From Amycolatopsis coloradensis (GTDB lineage Bacteria; Actinomycetota; Actinomycetes; Mycobacteriales; Pseudonocardiaceae), in NCBI RefSeq assembly GCF_001953865.1, contig NZ_MQUQ01000006.1:62001-126000 (forward strand): 64,000 bases of DNA, in the 5' to 3' direction. This document shows positions 43,011 to 54,417 of the stretch, in pieces. Positions within the stretch are counted from its first letter, which is position 1. Each line of letters begins with the position of its first letter. Both the position numbers and the translations under genes were made by a program. The notes beneath the pieces were generated by a model that saw only the letters and a program-made list of their open reading frames with translations, had not been told where the DNA came from and ran no database searches.

Positions 43011-44360
43011 CTAGAGAATCCGCTCCTGCTGGTTCGCCGCCGGTTGCGACGTCCACGCCCGATGCTCGTTCTCGCGTACTTCTTCCTCGGCGGTCAGCTC
43101 GATCCTCTTCACCGCGAACCGCAGGATCGGCGGGGCCATCAACGGAGTGACGATGGCGACGAGGATGACGATCGTGTAGATCTCCACGCCGAGAATGCCC
43201 AGCCGCAGGCCGACGGTGGCCACCATGATCCCGATGACCCCTCGCGCGTTCAGCCCGGCGCCGAGCGCCAGCCCTTCCCATTTGTTCAGGCCACTGAACC
43301 GCGCGCCGGCGTACACGCCGACGAACTTGCCGATGATGGCCAAGGCGAGCACCGCCAGGCCGGTGAGCAGGACCTGAGGCCGGATCAGTGCGGTGAGATC
43401 CATGCGCAACCCCGCCGTGGCGAAGAAAAGCGGCGCGAAGACGGCCAAGACGACCGTGCGCAGAGGGGCGAGCTTGGCCGGGTCCACCTTGCCCGCGGTG
43501 CCGATCAGGATGCCGCAGACGAAAGCCCCGAAGAGGGCTTCCAGGCCGAGGGCGTGGGTACCGGCCGAGGCGAGGAGAAGCAGGGCGACGACGACGCCGA
43601 CGGTGGCGCCGGGACCGTCGGACTTGCCCGCGACGCGCAGCGCGCCCCGCACCAGCGGCCTGCCGAGTGTGAACGCGAAGGCGACGATGGCGATCAGGTA
43701 GGCGAGGGAAAGGATCACGGTGCCGGAGGTCACGGCGTTGACCGCCATCGCGCTGACGACGGACAGCAACAGCCAGCCGAACACGTCGTCGATCATGCCC
43801 GCGGCGAGCGTGAGCTGTCCGACGTTGCGGTGCAACAGGTTCATGTCGATGAGGGTTTTGGCGATGACCGGGATGGCGCTGACGCACATCGCCACGCCGA
43901 GGAACAACGCGAAGACGGTGACTTCGGTGCCTTCGGGGATCAGCATCTTCGGCAGGACGAAGCCCGCGCCGATACCGAGGCCGAGAGGGAGGACGAGGCC
44001 ACCGAAGCCGACTCCCGCGGCGGCGCCGAAGCGACGCCGGACCATGCGCATGTCCATCTGCATACCGGTGAGGCCGACCAGCAGCAGGACCCCGATCTGA
44101 CCGACGCCGTCGAGAAGGTGGTACTGCTCGGCGGAGGCGGGGAACAGCCAGCCGTGCAGTCCCGGTACCGCCCACGCCAGTAACGACGGGCCGAGCAGCA
44201 CCCCGACGAACAGCTCGCCGACCACCGAGGGCATCCCGAACCGGGCGGTCAGCCGTCCGAAGACGACGGCGAGCAGGAGCAGCAGACCGGCCTGGAGCAA
44301 GAAGATCAGAAGACTGTGGGCGGCGATCGGGGCGACCGGCGCGGGAAGCGAGAGAAGCAC
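43011..44360 (-). CDS. Na+/H+ antiporter of the glycopeptide cluster
   Basis: A 449-residue CPA2-type antiporter with 12-13 transmembrane helices (LLIFLLQAGLLLLLAVVFGR at the start; IGVLLLVGLTGMQMDMRMV; GMIDDVFGWLLLSVVSAM with the paired Asp of the transport site; LGAGLNARGVIGIMVA). A homologue is conserved in vancomycin-family clusters, probably for pH/ion homeostasis or self-protection; its exact role is not established. The GTG start has an ideal AAGGAGG site. It appears monocistronic, isolated by the palindrome at 44.4 kb. Confidence 0.9.
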   Translation of the reverse strand: MLLSLPAPVAPIAAHSLLIFLLQAGLLLLLAVVFGRLTARFGMPSVVGELFVGVLLGPSLLAWAVPGLHGWLFPASAEQYHLLDGVGQIGVLLLVGLTGMQMDMRMVRRRFGAAAGVGFGGLVLPLGLGIGAGFVLPKMLIPEGTEVTVFALFLGVAMCVSAIPVIAKTLIDMNLLHRNVGQLTLAAGMIDDVFGWLLLSVVSAMAVNAVTSGTVILSLAYLIAIVAFAFTLGRPLVRGALRVAGKSDGPGATVGVVVALLLLASAGTHALGLEALFGAFVCGILIGTAGKVDPAKLAPLRTVVLAVFAPLFFATAGLRMDLTALIRPQVLLTGLAVLALAIIGKFVGVYAGARFSGLNKWEGLALGAGLNARGVIGIMVATVGLRLGILGVEIYTIVILVAIVTPLMAPPILRFAVKRIELTAEEEVRENEHRAWTSQPAANQQERIL

Positions 44361-44402
44361 TTTCCTCCTTCGGGGTTTTCGAGGGGCAGAGCGACTGTGG
44401 TG

Positions 44403-44457
44403 TGTCGCGAAAGCCACTTTCGGGACATCAGACGTCGCGAAAGTGGCTTTCGCGACA
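44403..44457. repeat. 55-bp palindrome, copy 2
   Basis: Same sequence and orientation as copy 1 with a single mismatch in the right arm (GTCGCG instead of GTCCCG). It is 92 bp after the hmo stop and 42 bp before the antiporter start. Confidence 0.95.
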
Positions 44458-44549
44458 TGCACACGGGGCCAGGCCGCGCGGGAACGGGCACCCCGGAGGG
44501 ACTAGGTCACGCCCCATTTGGCTCACCCATCGATAACCCTCCTTGTCAC

Positions 44550-46720
<2,171 letters not shown>

Positions 46721-46756
46721 TCACAGGATGACGCGAACCCCATATCGCATCAACGT

Positions 46757-46789
46757 TGTCCGGTTGACAGTTGGCGTCCACATCGGACA
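46757..46789. promoter_or_regulatory. Inverted repeat upstream of hmaS
   Basis: TGTCCG, 21 bases, CGGACA, 70 bp ahead of the hmaS TTG, with a possible promoter region in between. The GTCC...GGAC ends recall the site upstream of evaA, but spacing and inner bases differ from the Bbr pattern. Confidence 0.3.
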
Positions 46790-46795
46790 GACAGG

Positions 46796-47986
46796 TCAGC
46801 GGCGGGTGAACCGCACCTGAAGTTCCCGGTAGCCCTGGACGACGACCGCGCGCAACCAGGCCGGTTCCTTCACCAGTTCCACCTTCGACACCCGCTCCGC
46901 CACCTCTCGCAGCACAACGGCCAGCTCGATCCGCGCGAGCGCGGACCCGAGGCAGTGGTGCATCCCGTGCCCGAAGGTGATGTGCCGATTGGGTTTCCGC
47001 CCTGGGCGGAAGGTGTCGGGGTCGTCGAACACGGCGGGATCCCGGTTCGCGGCCGGCAGCCACGCCACCACCGGCGTGCCGGGCGGCAGGTCACGGCCGT
47101 TGACCGTGACCTCGCCGGTCGACACGCGGAGCACGTGCATCGCGGGCGAGGTCCAGCGCAGCACCTCGTCCACGACGGTGTCGACGTCGGCACTCCCCTC
47201 CCGGACGTGTTCGAGCAGGCCGGGCACCGTGGCGAACGCGTGCACCGCACCGGTGATCGCGTGCCGCGTGGTCTCGTTGCCGCCGATCAGCACGTTGTCG
47301 CAGTTGAGCACCACGTCGTCGACGGTGAGCTCGTCGTCGGTCAGGAGCGTGCTGACGAGATCGTCGCCGGGGCTCGCGCGGCGCGCGGAGATCAGCTCGT
47401 CGAAGTAGACGAGGATCTCGGTGTGCGCCTGCCGCGGCGTCATCCCGTCGAACAGCTCGTCCTCACCGCCGAACGCGTGGTTGGTCAGGTCGATGAGCAT
47501 GTCCTCGTCCTCGGCGGGCACACCGAGGATTTCGCAGACGACGGCGGCGGGGATACGCGGGCCGATCGCCGCGGCGACGTCGCACACCTCACCGTCGAGC
47601 ACTCGGTCGAGCACGCCGCGCACCTCGGTCCGCACCCGCTCCGAGAGTCTCCGCGCGGCCGCCCTCGAAAGCAGCGGGCCGACCAGCTTGCGCAATTTGC
47701 GGTGCTGCTCCTGTTCGGAGACCACCATCATCCGGCCACCCGACTTGTCCGGGTTGTCGCGGTCGAAGCCGATCATCATCCCGTACTCGGAGGTGAACGG
47801 CGCGGAGGGCGCGAGGACCGCGGCGCACGCCTGGTGCGAGAACACGGACCAGAAACCGGTGGGTGAACTGCCCGGCTCGCTCCACACCATCGCGTCTTCC
47901 AGCGCGAGCTGGCGCCAGCGGGCGTGGCGCTCCAAGGTCGTGTACAGATCAGGGTCGCCGAGATCGACGGCGTTCGTCGTCCGCAT
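46796..47986 (-). CDS. oxyD: Cytochrome P450 OxyD (tyrosine beta-hydroxylase)
   Basis: A 396-residue P450. Heme Cys in [21 protein letters not shown]-helix [18 protein letters not shown]; ExxR in [17 protein letters not shown]. OxyD hydroxylates tyrosine bound to the carrier domain of BpsD at the beta carbon. It lies 15 bp after bpsD, completing the bhp-bpsD-oxyD unit. Confidence 0.93.
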   Translation of the reverse strand: MRTTNAVDLGDPDLYTTLERHARWRQLALEDAMVWSEPGSSPTGFWSVFSHQACAAVLAPSAPFTSEYGMMIGFDRDNPDKSGGRMMVVSEQEQHRKLRKLVGPLLSRAAARRLSERVRTEVRGVLDRVLDGEVCDVAAAIGPRIPAAVVCEILGVPAEDEDMLIDLTNHAFGGEDELFDGMTPRQAHTEILVYFDELISARRASPGDDLVSTLLTDDELTVDDVVLNCDNVLIGGNETTRHAITGAVHAFATVPGLLEHVREGSADVDTVVDEVLRWTSPAMHVLRVSTGEVTVNGRDLPPGTPVVAWLPAANRDPAVFDDPDTFRPGRKPNRHITFGHGMHHCLGSALARIELAVVLREVAERVSKVELVKEPAWLRAVVVQGYRELQVRFTRR

Positions 47987-48001
47987 GACAGGGTCTCCAG
48001 A

Positions 48002-49738
48002 TCAGGTGAGGGCGCCGTCGAGCACCTTGGCGAGCCGGGCCACGGTCGGCGCGTCGAAGAAGGCCTGCACCCTCAGCCGGATCTTCAGTCGTTCACGGAT
48101 CCGGCTCACCAGCCGGGTCGCGAGCAGCGAATGGCCGCCGATCTCGAAGAAGCTGTCGTCGACGCCGACGCTGCCGACGCCGAGCACTTCGGCGAACAGC
48201 TCCGCGAGCAGGATCTCCGTCGGTGTGCCCGGTGCCCGTCCCGAGGCCACCCGTCCGGCGCTCTCCCCGTCGGGATCGGGCAGGGCGGTCCGGTCGACCT
48301 TGCCGTTCGGCGAGGTCGGCAGCCGCGGCAGGCCGACGACCACGTCGGGTACCAGGTACGACGGCATCCGTTCCCGCAAGGGCGGGAGGAGGTCTTCGGC
48401 CGCCACCCGCCCGCCCGCGGCGCCGACCACATAGGCGACGAGGCGGTTGTCGTGCATGGTCACCACGGCCTGGGCCACCCCGTCCACCGCGAGCAGCGCG
48501 GCCTCGACCTCACCCGGCTCGATCCGGTGGCCACGCACTTTCAGCTGATCGTCGGCGCGGCCGACGAAGACGTACTGGCCGTCCGGACGCGTCCGCACCC
48601 GGTCACCGGTGCGGTACATGCGGCCACCCGGCTCCCCGAACGGATTCGGCAGGAAACGCTCCGCGGTCGCGGCCGCTCTTCGGAGGTAACCGCGGGCGAG
48701 GCCGGGGCCGACCGTGTACAGCTCGCCGACGTCGCCGTCCGGGACCGGCCGCAGCCGCTCGTCCAGGACGTAGGTGCGGACACCGGTGATCGGCCTGCCG
48801 ATCGGCGGGGTGTCCTCACCGGTCAGCGGCTCGCTCGCGGTCACCGCGACAGTGACTTCGGTGGGGCCGTACGCGTTGATCATCACGCGGTCCATGGCCC
48901 AGCGTTTCGCGACCGGTGCGGGGCACGCCTCGCCCGCGACCAGGAGGGTCAGCCCCGGGGGCAGGCCGCCGGACTCCTCCAGCGGTGCCAGCGCGGACGG
49001 CGGCAGCGTGACATGGGTGATGCCCTGGTCGCGCACCAGCCTGCCGAGCGGCTCGCCGGGGACCAGATCCGGCGCGGAAGCCAGCACGAGGCACCCACCG
49101 GCCTGCCAGATCGGCCAGAACTCGGCGACCGCGGCGTCGAAACTGGGCGACGCGAAGGCCAGCAACCTGCTCTCCGGCCCCAGTTTCTGGCGGCGCACGT
49201 AGTCGTCGGCCAGATTCGGGATCCCGCGGTGCGTGACCAGCACGCCCTTCGGCTTCCCTGTCGAGCCCGAGGTGTAGATGACGTACGCGGGATGGTCGGG
49301 AAGCAGCGGGCCGATCCGGTCCCGGTCGGCCAGGTCCGGCTCGGCAAGGCCCGGCTCCCGTTCCACCCTCACGACGAGGGAAGCGCCGTCCACGTCCTGA
49401 CCCGGCAGGCACAGCAGGCAGTGCGCCGCCGTGTCGTCCAGCATGTGCCGCTTGCGTTCCTCCGGATAGTCCGGGTCGACGGGCACGTACGCGGCGCCCG
49501 CCTTGTGCACGGCCAGGATCGCGATGACGAACTCGATCGACCTCGGCATCGCCAGCGCGACCAGCCGCTCCGGGCCGACCCCGTGCGCGACGAGCCTTCG
49601 CGCGAGCCGGTTGGCTTCACCGTTCAGCTCGGCGTAGGTGAGCGTGGTGGTGTCCATCGCCACCGCGGGCCGATCCGGCAGCACGGCCGCGGTCGCTTCG
49701 AACAGGGCAGGTGTCGTGGCCGCCGGAAGGACGGTCAT
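48002..49738 (-). CDS. bpsD: Stand-alone NRPS A-PCP didomain for tyrosine
   Basis: A 578-residue protein. Adenylation domain (about 1-485) with core motifs YTSGSTGKPKG (A3), INAYGPTEVTVAV (A5), YRTGDRVR (A7) and NGKVDR (A10); peptidyl carrier domain (about 500-578) with the phosphopantetheine Ser in FFEIGGHSLLATRL. No condensation or thioesterase domain. It loads tyrosine for OxyD. The ATG overlaps the bhp stop. This is the only NRPS gene in the window; the heptapeptide synthetases are outside. Confidence 0.94.
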   Translation of the reverse strand: MTVLPAATTPALFEATAAVLPDRPAVAMDTTTLTYAELNGEANRLARRLVAHGVGPERLVALAMPRSIEFVIAILAVHKAGAAYVPVDPDYPEERKRHMLDDTAAHCLLCLPGQDVDGASLVVRVEREPGLAEPDLADRDRIGPLLPDHPAYVIYTSGSTGKPKGVLVTHRGIPNLADDYVRRQKLGPESRLLAFASPSFDAAVAEFWPIWQAGGCLVLASAPDLVPGEPLGRLVRDQGITHVTLPPSALAPLEESGGLPPGLTLLVAGEACPAPVAKRWAMDRVMINAYGPTEVTVAVTASEPLTGEDTPPIGRPITGVRTYVLDERLRPVPDGDVGELYTVGPGLARGYLRRAAATAERFLPNPFGEPGGRMYRTGDRVRTRPDGQYVFVGRADDQLKVRGHRIEPGEVEAALLAVDGVAQAVVTMHDNRLVAYVVGAAGGRVAAEDLLPPLRERMPSYLVPDVVVGLPRLPTSPNGKVDRTALPDPDGESAGRVASGRAPGTPTEILLAELFAEVLGVGSVGVDDSFFEIGGHSLLATRLVSRIRERLKIRLRVQAFFDAPTVARLAKVLDGALT

Positions 49739-50565
49739 GCGGTTTCCCCCAGTGTCTCGCGGGATTCGGTGCGGAGGAACCGGATCAGCTCGCGGTTCAC
49801 CGGTTCCGGGTTCTCCAGGTAGCCGAAATGTCCGCACCCGGGAATCGTGCGGTGCGTCGCGCCGGGAATCGCGGCGGCCAGTTCTTCTCCGGCCGCCGGT
49901 GGCGCCACGAGGTCGTGCTCGAACGAGACGACGTGGCTGGGCACCTTGATCGCGCGGTACGCGTCGAGCCGGTCGGGCAACGCGCTCAGCAGCAACTGCG
50001 CCCGGACACCCGGCCCCCGGGAACCCGTCGCCGCGAACAGGTCGAGCCAGTCACCGGCGAGGTCGTCGTCGGCGAGCGTCGCGGGCCCCAGGTTGTGCAT
50101 GGCGCGGACGGCGGCGAGGAAACCCGGTGGCAGCTCGATGCCCTGCTCGATGAGCTTCGCCTCACCCTCCGCGAGTTCCCGCTGCACGAGACTGCTCTTG
50201 CCGCAGGCCGCCATCAACACGACCGAATCCAGCAGCTCCGGATGGGCGAGTGCCAGTTCCTGCGCGATGTACGAGCCCATCGACGTGCCGATCACCCGGC
50301 ACGGCGTCGCGTCGAGGTAGTCGAGCAGGGCGGCCACGTCCGCGACGAGGTCGTCGACGGTGAATCCGCCGGCACCGCCGTCGCTCGGCGGGATTCCTCG
50401 ATTGTCCATGGTGATCACCCGGAATCCGGCGGCGCGGAGCGCGGGTACCTGGTGCAGGTCCCACACCGAACTCGGCGCCCCGGTGCCGGTCAACAGCAGT
50501 ACCGGTGGGCCGTCGCCACAGTCGGTGTAGGACAACCGGATCCCGTTCTCGGTCGTCATCAGCAT
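49735..50565 (-). CDS. bhp: Alpha/beta hydrolase Bhp (beta-hydroxytyrosyl-PCP thioesterase)
   Basis: A 276-residue alpha/beta hydrolase: nucleophile elbow RVIGTSMGSYIAQEL, catalytic His in IPGCGHFGYLENPEPV, and oxyanion segment LLLTGTGAPSSVWDL. In balhimycin biosynthesis Bhp releases free beta-hydroxytyrosine from BpsD. The ATG has an optimal GGAGGAG. First gene of the bhp-bpsD-oxyD unit, divergent from hpgT. Confidence 0.92.
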   Translation of the reverse strand: MLMTTENGIRLSYTDCGDGPPVLLLTGTGAPSSVWDLHQVPALRAAGFRVITMDNRGIPPSDGGAGGFTVDDLVADVAALLDYLDATPCRVIGTSMGSYIAQELALAHPELLDSVVLMAACGKSSLVQRELAEGEAKLIEQGIELPPGFLAAVRAMHNLGPATLADDDLAGDWLDLFAATGSRGPGVRAQLLLSALPDRLDAYRAIKVPSHVVSFEHDLVAPPAAGEELAAAIPGATHRTIPGCGHFGYLENPEPVNRELIRFLRTESRETLGETA

Positions 50566-50748
50566 GAGGCTCCTCCGGGAGTGCGGTTCGGGCGCAGCGC
50601 GAAAGTGTTTCCCCTCAACGGTTCTGTTCTCCCCAGATGCTGCGGCACGGAGCTGACCGTACCTGCAGAGATCGAGTGTCCGGAGTATTCGGCGATGGAC
50701 GCCCCGGAGCGCGCCGGGGAAATCGTCCCGGACGTCCACGGTCCGTTC

Positions 50749-50778
50749 TTGACACCTCAACGGCCGATGGAAATTCTA
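50749..50778 (+). promoter_or_regulatory. Predicted promoter of hpgT, leaderless
   Basis: TTGACA, 18 bases, ATTCTA; the ATG of hpgT follows the -10 by six bases. No ribosome-binding site precedes this ATG, so the transcript probably begins at the start codon. Confidence 0.45.
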
Positions 50779-50784
50779 GTATTC

Positions 50785-52071
50785 ATGGATTCAAACGGTC
50801 TGTCCACCCAGCTGAACGTGGAAACGCTGCACGGATCGCTCACCGATCCGGCCATCTCGTCGATGAACCTGCTCAACGAGTTGATCGACGAATACCCTGT
50901 GGCCATTTCCATGGCGGCAGGACGGCCGTACGAAGAGTTCTTCGACATCCGTCTCGTTCACGAGTACATCGACGCCTATTGCGACCATCTCCGCACCGAT
51001 CGGAAAATGGACGAGGCGGGAGTCACCCGCACCATCTTCCAATACGGCACCACGAAGGGTGTCATCGCCGATCTCATCGCGCGGAATCTCGCCGAAGACG
51101 AGGAAATCGACGTCGCCCCCGAGTCCGTCGTCGTCACCGTCGGCGCACAGGAGGCCATGTTCCTGGTTCTCCGCACGCTGCGGGCGAGCGACCGGGACGT
51201 GCTGCTCGCGCCCGCCCCCACCTACGTCGGCCTGACCGGCGCGGCACTGCTCACCGACACCCCCGTCTGGCCGGTCCGGTCCACCGAAAACGGCATCGAC
51301 CCCGAAGACCTCGTGATCCAGTTGAAGCGTGCCGACGAACAGGGCAAACGGGTCCGGGCCTGTTACGTGACACCGAACTTCGCCAACCCCACCGGTACCA
51401 GCATGGATCTGCCGTCCCGCCGCCGCCTCCTCGAAGTGGCCGAGGCGCACGGCATCCTTCTCTTGGAGGACAACGCGTACGGGCTCTTCGGCGCCGAGCG
51501 GCTCCCCACGCTGAAGTCTCTCGATCGGTCGGGCACCGTGGTCTATCTCGGTTCCTTCGCCAAGACCGGCATGCCCGGCGCCCGGGTCGGCTACGCGGTG
51601 GCGGATCAGCGGATGGCGGACGGCGGCCTGTTCGCCGACCAGCTTTCGAAGCTCAAGGGCATGCTCACGGTGAACACCTCCCCCATCGCGCAGGCGGTGA
51701 TCGCCGGGAAGCTCCTTCTCAACGGCTTCAGCCTGGTCAAGGCCAACGCGCGGGAGATCGGCATCTACCAGCGCAACCTTCGCCTCACCCTCGGCGAACT
51801 CGATCGCAGGCTCGGCGCGTGCGATGGCGTCGGCTGGAACACCCCGACGGGTGGATTCTTCGTCACCGTCACGGTGCCTTTCGTCGTCGACGACGAACTG
51901 CTGGCGCACGCCGCGCGCGACCACGGCGTGTTGTTCACCCCGATGCATCACTTCTACGGCGGCAAGGGCGGGTTCAACCAGCTCCGGCTGTCGATCAGCC
52001 TGCTCACCCCGGAACTGATCGAGGAGGGCGTGTCGCGGCTCGCCGACCTGATCACCTCGCGGCTGCCCTGA
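50785..52071 (+). CDS. hpgT: Aminotransferase HpgT (Hpg/Dpg formation)
   Basis: A 428-residue fold-type I aminotransferase. PLP Lys in VYLGSFAKTGMPGARVGY; Asn/Asp/Tyr cofactor contacts in YVTPNFANPTGTSM and LLLEDNAYGLFG. HpgT (Pgat) converts 4-hydroxyphenylglyoxylate and 3,5-dihydroxyphenylglyoxylate to Hpg and Dpg, using tyrosine as amino donor, which returns 4-hydroxyphenylpyruvate to HmaS. It is the only plus-strand gene of the cluster segment and has its own promoter; in balhimycin the equivalent gene follows dpgD. An ATG 18 bases upstream is in frame but lies inside the promoter. Confidence 0.94.
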   Translation: MDSNGLSTQLNVETLHGSLTDPAISSMNLLNELIDEYPVAISMAAGRPYEEFFDIRLVHEYIDAYCDHLRTDRKMDEAGVTRTIFQYGTTKGVIADLIARNLAEDEEIDVAPESVVVTVGAQEAMFLVLRTLRASDRDVLLAPAPTYVGLTGAALLTDTPVWPVRSTENGIDPEDLVIQLKRADEQGKRVRACYVTPNFANPTGTSMDLPSRRRLLEVAEAHGILLLEDNAYGLFGAERLPTLKSLDRSGTVVYLGSFAKTGMPGARVGYAVADQRMADGGLFADQLSKLKGMLTVNTSPIAQAVIAGKLLLNGFSLVKANAREIGIYQRNLRLTLGELDRRLGACDGVGWNTPTGGFFVTVTVPFVVDDELLAHAARDHGVLFTPMHHFYGGKGGFNQLRLSISLLTPELIEEGVSRLADLITSRLP

Positions 52072-52079
52072 ACGCGTGC

Positions 52080-52109
52080 GAGCGCCACGCCTTCCTCGGC
52101 GTGGCGCTC
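52080..52109. terminator. Strong bidirectional terminator
   Basis: A perfect 12-base stem (GAGCGCCACGCC / GGCGTGGCGCTC) with a 6-base loop, 8 bp after the hpgT stop and 10 bp after the convergent deacetylase stop. Confidence 0.85.
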
Positions 52110-52119
52110 GGGCACGTTC

Positions 52120-52926
52120 TCAGCTGTCGCTTTCGGGGACAATGACCGGCCAGGAGACTTCACCGTATCCGCCGTCCGGCGAATTCTTCCCGGCGTGCTC
52201 GTCAAGAGCACCGAAGAAGTTCTTTTCGGGCCCGTCGAACATCACCAGCTGGGACGGATACAGTTCCAGCGCTTGGAATTTCCGGGTCCGCGCTTCGGAC
52301 TCGACGGAGCCGAAAGCGGGGTCTCCGAGCCGGAAGCCCCGCGGAAGTTCGATCTTCCCCGATCCGAAGGTCGCGTGCGGGATGTCTTCCCACAGCCGGA
52401 TCGGAATGCCTCGCTCGCTTGCGACGGCCAGTGAAGCGTCCCGCGTGATCTCGTTGTCGATGTGAGCACTGAGCGCCGCGCACGTGACGATCAGCGTCGG
52501 CGCGAATTCCCCGACCACCGATCCGATGGCGGCCTTGACCTCGCTGAAGAGAGCGAGATTGCTCTCCGGCGCCTGCTTTTCGATCTTCAGTTTCTGGCGG
52601 CCTTCCACATGGTCGGTCAGCCACCGGCCGTCCGGCGCCTTGCGGTAGATGGAGTCGAGGAACTCGCCGTGCACATGCTCCGCTCCCAGGTGGCCGAGCG
52701 CGGCGATGTCCTCCTTCTGGCGATGCAGTACCGCGTCTTCGTCCGGGGAAATTCCCCAGATCGAATGCATCCGCTCCGCCGCCGGCGAATAAGGAGGCCG
52801 CGCGACACCGGCGAACACCGTGTAGACGGTCACCTTCGCGCCGTTTTGCGCCGCCTGCGCCAAGCCTGCCCCGAAGGACAGGACAGCGTCGTCCAAATGA
52901 GGGGAGATCGCCAGAATCCGGGTCAC
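52120..52926 (-). CDS. PIG-L/LmbE-family N-deacetylase
   Basis: A 268-residue zinc hydrolase: ILAISPHLDDAVLSFGAG supplies the HxDD motif, and SAHIDNEITRDA the second zinc His. Family members deacetylate N-acetyl sugars; the teicoplanin-cluster homologue removes acetyl from GlcNAc on the aglycone. Here it is coupled by ATGA to the N-methyltransferase, and no N-acetylhexosamine transferase is obvious, so its substrate is uncertain. No signal peptide or membrane segment was seen. Confidence 0.88.
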   Translation of the reverse strand: MTRILAISPHLDDAVLSFGAGLAQAAQNGAKVTVYTVFAGVARPPYSPAAERMHSIWGISPDEDAVLHRQKEDIAALGHLGAEHVHGEFLDSIYRKAPDGRWLTDHVEGRQKLKIEKQAPESNLALFSEVKAAIGSVVGEFAPTLIVTCAALSAHIDNEITRDASLAVASERGIPIRLWEDIPHATFGSGKIELPRGFRLGDPAFGSVESEARTRKFQALELYPSQLVMFDGPEKNFFGALDEHAGKNSPDGGYGEVSWPVIVPESDS

Positions 52927-53741
52927 AACGATGCCTCCAGCAACAACACGTCTTCAGAGCCCTGCCCGGCCGACGCGAACGGGGTCCGCCCGGTCACGCG
53001 GAATCCGGCTTGTTCGAGCTCCCGTACGATCTGATCCGCCTTCAGGAGCCTGATGCGGTTGGTGCAGACGACGAAGGGATCGGCCGCTTCGTCCGCGGGG
53101 CAGATGGTGATCTCGTGGATCTCCTCCCCCGCCAGCATCTTCGCGTGCAACACGTACCGGCGGCCGCTCAGCCCCGAAAGCTCTTGCTGTCGCTCCGGTG
53201 AATCCGGCTTGACGGCTTCCGCCACGGCCACCGCGAGCAGGAATCGCCCGCCGGGCGCGAGATGCTCGCGAACCGACGCGTACAGACCAGGCCTGTCGGC
53301 GTCGTCAAGGACGTTGATCGAACCCGAGCTGACGATCACCGTCTCGAAGCGTTCTTCCAACGCGAAGGCGGTCATGTCCCCGTGCACCACGGTGCACCGA
53401 TCCCGGACCTCCGGCGGCAGGTCTTCCAGCCCCTTCCGCAGGGTGGCGATCATCGCGGTCGACAGTTCGAGAGCGGCCACCTCGAAACCGAGAGCCAGGA
53501 AGGGGAACGTCACCCTCCCCGTTCCGGCCGCGAGTTCCAGCACCGGCCCGGATCCCGGATCGACCCGGTTCGCGAACTCCCGCGCCTCGGAAGTACCGTC
53601 CGCGTCCTGCATCAGATCGTGATAAGTGTCCGCGGCGTCCTCGTCGTAAATGCCACACAGAACTCCTCGCTCGCCTGCCGAGGCGAGCAGAACATCCGAG
53701 CGGGTGGTCCGCACCGTTCCACGCGCGATTTGTTCACTCAT
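52923..53741 (-). CDS. MtfA-like N-methyltransferase
   Basis: A 272-residue SAM-dependent methyltransferase. Motif I PVLELAAGTGRVTFPFLALG; acidic motif II VAALELSTAM; VIVSSGSINVLDDADRPGLY. The overall sequence strongly resembles MtfA of chloroeremomycin and Bmt, which N-methylate residue 1. If so the product carries an N-methyl N-terminus, which argues against ristocetin itself. It leads the two-gene unit with the deacetylase. Confidence 0.88.
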   Translation of the reverse strand: MSEQIARGTVRTTRSDVLLASAGERGVLCGIYDEDAADTYHDLMQDADGTSEAREFANRVDPGSGPVLELAAGTGRVTFPFLALGFEVAALELSTAMIATLRKGLEDLPPEVRDRCTVVHGDMTAFALEERFETVIVSSGSINVLDDADRPGLYASVREHLAPGGRFLLAVAVAEAVKPDSPERQQELSGLSGRRYVLHAKMLAGEEIHEITICPADEAADPFVVCTNRIRLLKADQIVRELEQAGFRVTGRTPFASAGQGSEDVLLLEASL

Positions 53742-53878
53742 GCGGCCAGAATACGGGTAGGCGGTTATCGAGGGGTAGGGAAGAGCGGCAGGTTGCGAGG
53801 GCGTATTTCGGGAGGAGTACCTGCCGCAAGTAGTCCTCTAGTTGCGGTCGGTTGGCGTCGGGAGAAAGTGCGTGGCCG

Positions 53879-53933
53879 TGTCGCGAAAGCCACTTTCGGG
53901 ACGTCTGATGTCCCGAAAGTGGCTTTCGCGACA
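53879..53933. repeat. 55-bp palindrome, copy 3 (inverted)
   Basis: The same 24-base arms with the loop GTCTGAT, the complement of ATCAGAC, so this copy is inverted relative to copies 1 and 2. It is about 140 bp ahead of the methyltransferase start. Confidence 0.95.
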
Positions 53934-54125
53934 TCCGGGATGGCGGTGACGGTGCCGTCGGAGGGGCGTGGGGGACTGTGTGGATTTCGGGTCAGGCAAC
54001 GCACCGAAATCCACACGGTGAGGGGTCGTTAGTCTCGATTCGGGCCCGCGGTTCGTGGAGGCTCGCCGGTAGCCCACTAACACCGCCAGTCACAACGATG
54101 GCGCGTGAAGCGGCACCTTTCCCAA

Positions 54126-54150
54126 GTACATGAAGGACCCCTTCCTGTAC
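54126..54150. terminator. Imperfect hairpin downstream of the mannosyltransferase
   Basis: GTACATGAAGG and CCTTCCTGTAC form an 11-base stem with one mismatch and a 3-base loop. It stands in a 680-bp gene-free gap (53742-54417) that also holds palindrome copy 3 and the 21-bp array; no gene was recognised in the gap. Confidence 0.4.
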
Positions 54151-54175
54151 CTAGAGTCGTGTGATCCTTCGGGTC

Positions 54176-54322
54176 TTACACGTGATTGGACGGCGATCGC
54201 GCGTGATCCCCGTCCAATCACGCGTGATCCCCGTCCAATCACGCGTGATCCCCGTCCAATCACGCGTGATCCCCGTCCAATCACGCGTGATCGCCGTCTG
54301 ATCACGCATGATCCCCGTCTGT
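54176..54322. repeat. Seven-unit array of 21-bp repeats
   Basis: Seven contiguous 21-base units; three central units are identical (TCACGCGTGATCCCCGTCCAA), with a variant preceding unit and two diverged units at the end. Each contains the ten-base palindrome TCACGCGTGA or a near variant. The left flank (GTGATCCTTCGGGTCTTACA) nearly matches the start of the array at 62.86 kb. Confidence 0.92.
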
Positions 54323-54417
54323 GGGAAGAGACCAAACGGATCACTCGACACTAGGCGCAAGCAAGGAGGCCTTCAGGTACTTCAAGGCACCAGGGCGCCG
54401 GCACCGAGAGGGTCGGG

